DNA of 9,474 nt from assembly GCA_937898445.1 (NCBI GenBank), contig CALEJY010000264.1:1-9474 (forward strand). The letters run 5' to 3'. Shown piece by piece: positions 5,350 through 9,474 of the stretch (its first letter is position 1; each line of letters starts with the position of its first letter). This stretch comes from an uncultured Candidatus Melainabacteria bacterium. Its GTDB lineage: Bacteria; Cyanobacteriota; Vampirovibrionia; Gastranaerophilales; Gastranaerophilaceae. The notes beneath the pieces are model-generated. The model was given only the letters and a program-made list of their open reading frames with translations. It was not told where the DNA came from and made no database searches. The position numbers and the translations under genes are program-made.

Positions 5350-5997
5350 ATGAAATTTCGATTTGCTAGAGATGCGTTCAAATATCTACTCCAAACATAT
5401 AAAATCAAAGAAATTTATATGCCATATTATTTGTGCGATGTTATGCGACACATAGCATTTGAAGCAAACTGCAAATCAATATTTTACCATATTGATGACA
5501 ATTTCTTCCCCTCACAAACTTTTCCAAAAGACAAATTTATTTTATACCCTAACTATTTTGGGATTTGTGACAAAAATGTTGAAAAATTAGTTAAAACATA
5601 CCCCAAATTAATAGTTGATAACGCTCATTCTTACTATGCAAAACCTTGCGGATTTGCAAGTTTTAATTCTGCTAAAAAATTTCTACCGGTAAAAGACGGA
5701 GCTTACCTGTGGATAGGAAATGATGAAAACAATATTTCCAAAGACTACAATAGACAAAAAATATTTTTGAATTATCACGAAAAATTAAAATCAACCAATC
5801 AATTAAATATAGAAATCTCATCTGACTGTATTCCGTTTTGTTATCCGTATTTAGCTCCAAATATTGAAAAGGCGGATGAATTAGCAGAAAAACTAACCCA
5901 ACAAGGAAAAACTATATACAGATATTGGAACACACTTCCAAAAAGTTACAACGAATACAAGTTTTATAGCAGATTAGTTCCAATTCCTCTAAATTAA
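5350..5997 (+). CDS. Compact DegT/DnrJ/EryC1/StrS-like PLP-fold protein
   Basis: A 215-residue cytoplasmic protein that follows the outline of DegT/StrS sugar aminotransferases but is only about half their usual 370-400 residues. Visible segments: an N-terminal R-F-A-R-D-A-F ... I-Y-M-P-Y-Y-L-C (about 4-29), resembling the 'GR.A......LP.Y.C' opening; a strand plus L-I-V-D-N-A-H-S (87-94), where the aspartate would contact the PLP ring nitrogen; and S-A-K-K-F-L-P-V-K-D-G-A-Y-L (107-120), where K109 or K110 could be the Schiff-base lysine. The C-terminal part (I-P-F-C-Y-P-Y, then Y-R-Y-W-N-T-L-P) resembles the small domain. The protein stops at I-P-L-N, where relatives usually continue for a few dozen residues. 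It may be a short subfamily, perhaps non-catalytic. The gene is monocistronic, starting at a leaderless promoter and ending upstream of a tRNA. Substrate unknown. Confidence 0.6.
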   Translation: MKFRFARDAFKYLLQTYKIKEIYMPYYLCDVMRHIAFEANCKSIFYHIDDNFFPSQTFPKDKFILYPNYFGICDKNVEKLVKTYPKLIVDNAHSYYAKPCGFASFNSAKKFLPVKDGAYLWIGNDENNISKDYNRQKIFLNYHEKLKSTNQLNIEISSDCIPFCYPYLAPNIEKADELAEKLTQQGKTIYRYWNTLPKSYNEYKFYSRLVPIPLN

Positions 5998-6017
5998 CAA
6001 TAGGCAAATTTCTCCCA

Positions 6018-6046
6018 TTGCATTATTTTGATGTTTGCAATAGAAT
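6018..6046 (+). promoter_or_regulatory. Promoter of tRNA-Gln
   Basis: TTGCAT (6018-6023), 17 bp of spacer, TAGAAT (6041-6046). The predicted start is near 6053, about 8 nt before the mature 5' end of the tRNA. Confidence 0.55.
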
Positions 6047-6060
6047 AAATTTGCAGTTAT

Positions 6061-6131
6061 TCCCAGATCGTCTAGCGGCAGGACTAAAGACTCTGGATCT
6101 TTCAACGGTGGTTCGAATCCATCTCTGGGAA
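6061..6131 (+). tRNA. tRNA-Gln (anticodon CTG)
   Basis: A full cloverleaf can be drawn. Acceptor TCCCAGA (6061-6067) pairs with TCTGGGA (6124-6130), followed by discriminator A6131. The D stem is GTCT/GGAC with loop AGCGGCA. The anticodon stem AAAGA/TCTTT holds the loop CTCTGGA, so the anticodon is CTG, reading CAG codons. The variable loop is CAACG. The T arm is GGTGG-TTCGAAT-CCATC. There is no encoded CCA, so a CCA-adding enzyme is needed. The first acceptor pair is U1-A72, the identity element of tRNA-Gln charged through the Glu-tRNA-Gln/GatCAB route. That route is an inference for this organism. The last 17 bases and the 3' flank recur 162 bp downstream. The antisense open frame here (5989-6186) is a shadow of the tRNA. 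Confidence 0.95.
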
Positions 6132-6200
6132 TTTCTTCAAATACTTTCTTACTTTCAAAAAGGAAATGAAAGTATTCGAACCACAAGAATTTTCCGTGTT
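6115..6200 (+). repeat. First copy of an 86-bp direct repeat (tRNA 3' end plus flank)
   Basis: It starts inside the T loop of tRNA-Gln and runs 69 bp past the tRNA. It recurs at 6277-6362 with no gap and only a handful of substitutions. It contains a long stem, TTC-A-AATACTTTC (6136-6148) with GAAAGTATT-C-GAA (6168-6180), plus an inner TTTC/GAAA pair. This stem directly follows the tRNA and could serve in its 3' end formation. Confidence 0.85.
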
Positions 6201-6216
6201 ACGAAAAATTCTTTGG
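6181..6216. repeat. Inverted repeat downstream of the tRNA
   Basis: The arm at 6181-6197 (CCACAAGAATTTTCCGT) is complementary to the arm at 6201-6216 (ACGAAAAATTCTTTGG) apart from one bulge and one mismatch, around a GTT loop. T-rich GGTTTT follows, so on the plus strand it can act as an intrinsic terminator for the tRNA transcript. In the second repeat copy only the left arm is retained. Confidence 0.6.
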
Positions 6217-6219
6217 TTT

Positions 6220-6274
6220 TACCCTGAAGGGTACCCTCATTTGCAAGGCTCGTGATGCTCGCCTGCAACTGAGC
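6220..6274. repeat. Two further hairpins between the repeat copies
   Basis: TACCCT-GA-AGGGTA (6220-6233) is a tight 6-bp inverted repeat. Next, CTCA-T-TTGC-A-AGGC (6237-6249) pairs with GCCT-GCAA-C-TGAG (6261-6273) over 12 bp around an 11-nt loop. This piece, unique to the space between the two copies, is more G+C-rich than its surroundings and looks like an inserted REP/MITE-type palindromic unit. That is inference. Confidence 0.5.
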
Positions 6275-6276
6275 TG

Positions 6277-6362
6277 GAATCCATCTCTGGGAATTTCTTC
6301 AAATACTTTCTTACCTTTAAAAAGAAAAAGAAAGTATTCGAACCACAAGAATTTTCCGTGTT
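6277..6362 (+). repeat. Second copy of the 86-bp repeat, with a tRNA-Gln 3' fragment
   Basis: It begins with the last 17 bases of tRNA-Gln (GAATCCATCTCTGGGAA, 6277-6293) and continues with the same flank. The outer stem TTCAAATACTTTC / GAAAGTATTCGAA is fully kept, while most of the few substitutions fall in its loop. The upstream part of the tRNA is absent, so this is not a second tRNA gene. Such a 3'-end copy is the usual trace of site-specific integration at a tRNA, or of a local tandem duplication. Confidence 0.85.
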
Positions 6363-6407
6363 GCGGAATTTATTTATGGAAGTTACAATGAAAGGGATAT
6401 TAAAAAT

Positions 6408-7949
6408 ATGGTTCTCGAAGTTAGCCAGGTTACTGGGAAATATATTAGTAAACTTGAACAAAAAAAGTTTTTAAAAGTCGTTAAATTGAATGATGCAACA
6501 TCTGCAATAAAACAGGCAGTAGATGATGCCGCTAATATTGCAAAAAAAGATATTATTAACGCAGTAGAACCTTTAAAAACTAGAATTGCGCAAAAAGATG
6601 AATTTATTAAAAATCAAAAAAATGCTAATCAAATTTTGCAAAATCAAAATGATAAATTGCAACAAACTAATTCTAGCCTACAAGTAGAATTAACAGGACA
6701 AAAAAATAAAAACCAAATTCTACATGACGAAAATCAAAGTTTGCATAGCCAAAATAAGGAAATTCAAACAAAACTAAAAGACCAAAAGACAGTAAATCAA
6801 AGTTTACAAAATGAGAATACAAAATTAAATGATAAAAACTCATCACTTCAAAAAACATTAGAAAAATATACAGACATTATAAAAGAAGCATACAAACAAA
6901 GTATAACTCCTGAAATTAGAGAGCAAAAATCTGGAATTGCAAATATTTTAACAAATTTAATCAAACATAAATCAGAGGCTGCAAAACCTAAAGAAGAAGC
7001 TAAACTTGTTTTGCCTAAAGCGACTAACATAAAAACTGAACCAGTGATTGCAAAACCTAAAGAAAATGTTGAGCTTGTTATGTCCAAAACAACTAACATA
7101 AATCCCAAACCTGTGATTACAAAACATGAACCGGATACTACCTTTTCAACAAAAGCTCCTCTAACAAAAGAAGAAGTTATAGCTAAAATTAGAGAAGAAC
7201 GAAAAAATCAAGTTTTAGATAAAAACCGTATAAATATTGCTTCATCAATAATAAAAGCTTTATTTGGAGATGTTTCACCTGACAATTTTGAAGCTCTTTG
7301 GACAAGATATAAAAATTTAAAAAGTACAGACTTTAATGATATTTTAAAGAAACATCCAGATTTGTCAATGAATATAAAAAAATATAATTCATATATTACT
7401 TTCGATTTTAATAATAAAAAAAATGGTTCCCCTTTTTTCGAAGCAGAAATCGGTTCATACTATAAACAACATACTTTTAGAATATACGATAAAGATTGGA
7501 AAAAAATGGTTACAACAGTAGTTAAAAAAGGAGTAACAGATTATTTAGACGTTAATTTCAATAATGTTAAAATTATACCGGAAGCTTTAGCAAATGATGA
7601 AGAAATAATTAATTTTTCTAAAAATTTAACATCTAAACATGCTAACAAAAATGTTGCAAAATTAAATTTTAACGAAAATAATGCATACAACACATTTGAA
7701 ATAAAAAAAGAATACAAAAACAAAACGTATTTTGAACTTAATTTTCATAAAAAAACTTTAAATAATAAAAGAAAGATAATACAAACAACATCGCATGATA
7801 TTGATGGGATTAATTATGCCACTTATCAAAAACATAACTATGGTTTATTAAACCACCCATTAACCAAATCATTTACATATTTTGGACTAGCTAAGCAACA
7901 AAATATCAAACCTTGGGATTTTAGTATGCTAAATAATTATATTAAATAG
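6408..7949 (+). CDS. Coiled-coil repeat protein of unknown function
   Basis: A 513-residue soluble protein that I do not recognise. Residues 24-70 are helical (K-V-V-K-L-N-D-A-T-S-A-I-K-Q-A, then A-N-I-A-K-K-D). Residues 71-154 form three tandem 28-residue repeats (four heptads each), rich in N, Q and K with leucines at heptad spacing, so a long coiled coil is expected. Residues 192-237 are two 23-residue Lys/Pro-rich linker repeats, A-K-P-K-E then T-N-I then P-V-I. Residues 258-513 form a globular-looking C-terminal domain with F-D-F-N-N-K and many aromatic/basic strands, without a known motif. The start is uncertain. ATG 6408 has only AGGG 11 nt upstream. A different frame from ATG 6388 (GGAAG, 5 nt upstream) reads 28 residues to a stop just after an A7 run (6460-6466), and a one-base slip there would join the two frames. 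The gene directly follows the tRNA-linked repeats and precedes a GNAT gene by 24 bp, probably as an operon. Confidence 0.7.
   Translation: MVLEVSQVTGKYISKLEQKKFLKVVKLNDATSAIKQAVDDAANIAKKDIINAVEPLKTRIAQKDEFIKNQKNANQILQNQNDKLQQTNSSLQVELTGQKNKNQILHDENQSLHSQNKEIQTKLKDQKTVNQSLQNENTKLNDKNSSLQKTLEKYTDIIKEAYKQSITPEIREQKSGIANILTNLIKHKSEAAKPKEEAKLVLPKATNIKTEPVIAKPKENVELVMSKTTNINPKPVITKHEPDTTFSTKAPLTKEEVIAKIREERKNQVLDKNRINIASSIIKALFGDVSPDNFEALWTRYKNLKSTDFNDILKKHPDLSMNIKKYNSYITFDFNNKKNGSPFFEAEIGSYYKQHTFRIYDKDWKKMVTTVVKKGVTDYLDVNFNNVKIIPEALANDEEIINFSKNLTSKHANKNVAKLNFNENNAYNTFEIKKEYKNKTYFELNFHKKTLNNKRKIIQTTSHDIDGINYATYQKHNYGLLNHPLTKSFTYFGLAKQQNIKPWDFSMLNNYIK
6618..6869 (+). repeat. Three tandem 84-bp coding repeats
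   Basis: Units 6618-6701, 6702-6785 and 6786-6869 each encode 28 residues with the shared pattern K-x-x-N-Q-x-L-x-x-x-N-x-x-L at the front and a final L/I-Q-x-x-L. The DNA copies have diverged well beyond the protein pattern, so the duplication is old and the coiled-coil register appears to have been kept. Confidence 0.75.
6981..7118 (+). repeat. Two tandem 69-bp coding repeats
   Basis: Units 6981-7049 and 7050-7118 each encode 23 residues that share A-K-P-K-E, then L-V, then K-x-T-N-I and a final P-V-I. A third partial start (A-C-A-A-A-A-C-A at 7119) follows. They form a Lys/Pro-rich linker between the coiled coil and the C-terminal domain. Confidence 0.75.
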
Positions 7950-7973
7950 TATTTGATTAAAATTGGAGACATT

Positions 7974-8459
7974 ATGGAAGTACTTAAAGCTGATATAGCA
8001 GATTTAGATACTATAATGGAAGTTTATTCCCACGCCAGAAAATTTATGGCTGAAGTTGGTAACGCTTCGCAATGGGGAAATGGATATCCAAAAAGAGATT
8101 TAATTGAACAAGATATCAAAGAAGGGAATTTTTACATTTGCAAAAATGAAGATAAAATTTCTGCAGTTTTTTGCTTTTTTATAGGCGAAGAACCATCTTA
8201 CAAAGAAATTTTTGACGGGAACTGGTTGAATAACAACAAATACGGCGTAATACACAGAATTGCTGTTATTGAGCATAAAAAAGGTGTTGCCTCTTTTTGT
8301 ATCCAATGGTGTTTAGAGCAATTTTCAAACATAAAAATAGATACGCACAAAGACAACATTCCAATGCAAAAAACAATCCTCAAAAACGGATTTCAATATT
8401 GCGGAATTATCAAAAAAGCCGACGGCACAACAAGATTGGCTTATCAAAGAAATAATTAA
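7974..8459 (+). CDS. GNAT-family N-acetyltransferase
   Basis: A 161-residue cytoplasmic protein with the GNAT layout. The N-terminus is A-D-I-A-D-L-D-T-I-M-E-V-Y. The central beta strand is I-S-A-V-F-C-F-F-I. The acetyl-CoA binding motif A is I-H-R-I-A-V followed by H-K-K-G-V-A-S-F (about residues 91-105), where K-K-G-V-A stands in for the canonical Q/R-x-x-G-x-G/A pyrophosphate loop. Motif B follows: I-D-T-H-K-D-N-I-P-M-Q-K-T-I-L-K-N-G-F (about 121-139). It should transfer an acetyl group from acetyl-CoA to an amine, substrate unknown. ATG 7974 is chosen over the in-frame TTG at 7953 because GGAG (7965-7968) lies 5 nt upstream of it. It follows the coiled-coil gene by 24 bp and converges on mnmG. 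Confidence 0.85.
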   Translation: MEVLKADIADLDTIMEVYSHARKFMAEVGNASQWGNGYPKRDLIEQDIKEGNFYICKNEDKISAVFCFFIGEEPSYKEIFDGNWLNNNKYGVIHRIAVIEHKKGVASFCIQWCLEQFSNIKIDTHKDNIPMQKTILKNGFQYCGIIKKADGTTRLAYQRNN

Positions 8460-8463
8460 CTGT

Positions 8464-8486
8464 TTGTCGGCTTTACCAAGCGACAA
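8464..8486. terminator. Convergent-gene hairpin, possible bidirectional terminator
   Basis: TTGTC-G-GCTT (8464-8473) pairs with AAGC-GACAA (8478-8486), nine pairs with one bulged G and a TACC loop. It lies in the 32-bp space between the GNAT stop and the mnmG stop. A/T-rich sequence flanks both sides, but neither side has a pure T-run. Confidence 0.55.
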
Positions 8487-8491
8487 TTAAA

Positions 8492-9474
8492 TTACAATTT
8501 CGCAACCTGATGGCGTTCTAACATTACCATCAAAATCGAAATATCTGCAGGTTTTACACCTCCGATACGAGAGGCTTGGGCCAAGGTTTTCGGTCTGATT
8601 TTTGATAACTTATCTTTTGTTTCTGATGAAATATGTTCAATCTTTGAATAATCAATATCGTCAGGAATTTTGAATTTATCCAACTTTCCAGCCTCTTTAA
8701 CCTGCTGTTCTTGACGTTTCAAATATCCATCATATTTTGTCAAAATCTCAACCTGTTCTGCAACATCAAACGAAATATTCAAATTTCTTGTTTCTTCGTC
8801 AATTTCTTTAATTATGTTATAGTCAATATCAGGTCGTTTCAAAAGTTCAGCAATTTTTATGCCTCTATCAATATTTTGCCCAACTTTTGCAAGAACCGAA
8901 TTAACCTCATCCGTCGCAGAAATCTTCGCATCTTTAATTCTCAGCATTTCACGTTCAATCACCTCTTGTTTATCGGTAAAGACTTTATATTGAGCATCAT
9001 CAATCAAACCAATTTTCTTTCCGATTGGCGTAAGTCTTGCATCGGCATTATCTTGTCTTAACAACAAACGATATTCTGAGCGTGAAGTCAACATCCTGTA
9101 AGGATCTTGAATATCTTTTGTAACCAAATCATCAATCAAAGTTCCGATATACGAAGAACTTCTTGAAAGTTCCAACAATTCAGAATTATTCAAATAATTA
9201 TAAGCGTTTATCCCAGCAACCAAACCTTGTGCTGCTGCTTCTTCATAACCACTTGTACCATTAATTTGACCGCCAAAGAACAAGCCCTTAATCTTTTTAG
9301 ACATCAAAGAATGAGTTGTTTGCACCGCCGGAACATAGTCATATTCAACCGCATAAGCAGGCTTGATAACATGCGCATTTTCAAGTCCCGGTAAAGTTCT
9401 CAACATTTTAACCTGAACATCTGCAGGCAAACTGCTTGAAAAACCTTGAATATAAACTTCATAAGTTCCAAGTC
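8492..9474 (-). CDS. mnmG: MnmG (GidA), tRNA uridine-5-carboxymethylaminomethyl modification enzyme, C-terminal part
   Basis: The gene enters from the right edge in mid-frame. The first codons seen read L-G-T-Y-E-V-Y-I-Q-G-F-S-S-S-L-P, the family's 'TEvYvQGfStSLP' block, so the TTG at 9430 is an internal Leu codon and not a start. MnmG marks follow: G-G-Q-I-N-G-T-S-G-Y-E-E-A-A-A-Q-G, the C-terminal FAD-binding signature; D-P-Y-R-M-L-T-S-R-S-E-Y-R-L-L-L-R-Q-D-N-A-D; and the helical C-terminal domain that binds MnmE and tRNA, ending H-Q-V-A-K-L. About 327 of the usual 620-630 residues are present and intact. With MnmE it installs the cmnm5 group at the wobble U34 of several tRNAs in an FAD- and folate-dependent reaction. 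Confidence 0.95.
   Translation of the reverse strand, partial: LGTYEVYIQGFSSSLPADVQVKMLRTLPGLENAHVIKPAYAVEYDYVPAVQTTHSLMSKKIKGLFFGGQINGTSGYEEAAAQGLVAGINAYNYLNNSELLELSRSSSYIGTLIDDLVTKDIQDPYRMLTSRSEYRLLLRQDNADARLTPIGKKIGLIDDAQYKVFTDKQEVIEREMLRIKDAKISATDEVNSVLAKVGQNIDRGIKIAELLKRPDIDYNIIKEIDEETRNLNISFDVAEQVEILTKYDGYLKRQEQQVKEAGKLDKFKIPDDIDYSKIEHISSETKDKLSKIRPKTLAQASRIGGVKPADISILMVMLERHQVAKL

Noticed and set aside
5989..6186. 65-codon minus-strand frame ending in a D-G-F-E-P-P type motif
   Set aside because: It is the antisense of the tRNA-Gln gene and its flank, a well-known kind of tRNA shadow frame.
6277..6293. Second tRNA-Gln gene
   Set aside because: Only the last 17 bases of the tRNA are present. 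The D arm, anticodon arm and 5' acceptor strand are missing.
6115..6362. CRISPR array from the repeated 86-bp segments
   Set aside because: There are only two copies, each far longer than a CRISPR repeat, starting inside a tRNA gene, and no cas genes are in the window.
8711..9061. 116-codon plus-strand frame inside mnmG
   Set aside because: It is the antisense shadow of an unambiguous MnmG coding sequence and has no features of its own.

Overview
The window comes from an A+T-rich (about 30% G+C by eye) bacterial chromosome with short intergenic spacers, bacterial sigma70-type promoters and a tRNA-Gln that lacks an encoded CCA. The taxonomic guess is weak. The look of the genes would suit a gut Cyanobacteriota lineage (Gastranaerophilales/Melainabacteria type) or another low-GC gut bacterium. 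No marker in the window settles this.

Layout, left to right. (1) 1-212: the C-terminal end of an AAA+ ATPase. (2) 213-771: a gene-free, hairpin-rich stretch. (3) 772-4589: an accessory block that looks like phage defence. A DUF6119/TIGR04141-family gene on the minus strand (772-2343) is divergent from a two-gene operon on the plus strand: an RloA/AbiLi-type AAA_15 ATPase (2717-3956) broken by a one-base frameshift, and an intact RloB/AbiLii-type Toprim-like protein (3972-4589). Two diverged copies of a 43-bp sequence (715-757 and 4704-4746, 34/43 identical) bracket the block in direct orientation. (4) 4811-5107: a small minus-strand WG-repeat-like protein with a TTG start. (5) 5193-5305: a complete promoter, hairpin and terminator unit without an ORF, a candidate small RNA. 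(6) 5350-5997: a compact DegT/StrS-like PLP-fold protein, apparently from a leaderless transcript. (7) 6061-6131: tRNA-Gln(CTG). Its 3' end and 3' flank (86 bp) are duplicated 162 bp downstream, with a run of strong hairpins around and between the copies. (8) 6408-7949: a 513-residue coiled-coil protein of unknown function built partly from three 28-residue and two 23-residue tandem repeats. It is followed by a GNAT acetyltransferase (7974-8459). (9) 8492-9474: the C-terminal two thirds or so of MnmG (GidA) on the minus strand, convergent with the GNAT gene.

How they work together. AAA_15 ATPase plus RloB is the known architecture of AbiL-like abortive infection and of the 'restriction-linked' RloAB pair, where an ATPase is thought to control a Toprim effector. 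DUF6119 proteins are sporadically distributed and are often found in defence islands. Their divergent placement here, over a shared 373-bp control region with a near-consensus promoter and a palindrome, suggests either a combined system or two adjacent ones. The rloA frameshift means that, as sequenced, the ATPase cannot be made by ordinary translation. Housekeeping functions on either side (tRNA-Gln, MnmG) show the cassette sits in an otherwise ordinary chromosome. No integrase, transposase, CRISPR array or rRNA was seen.
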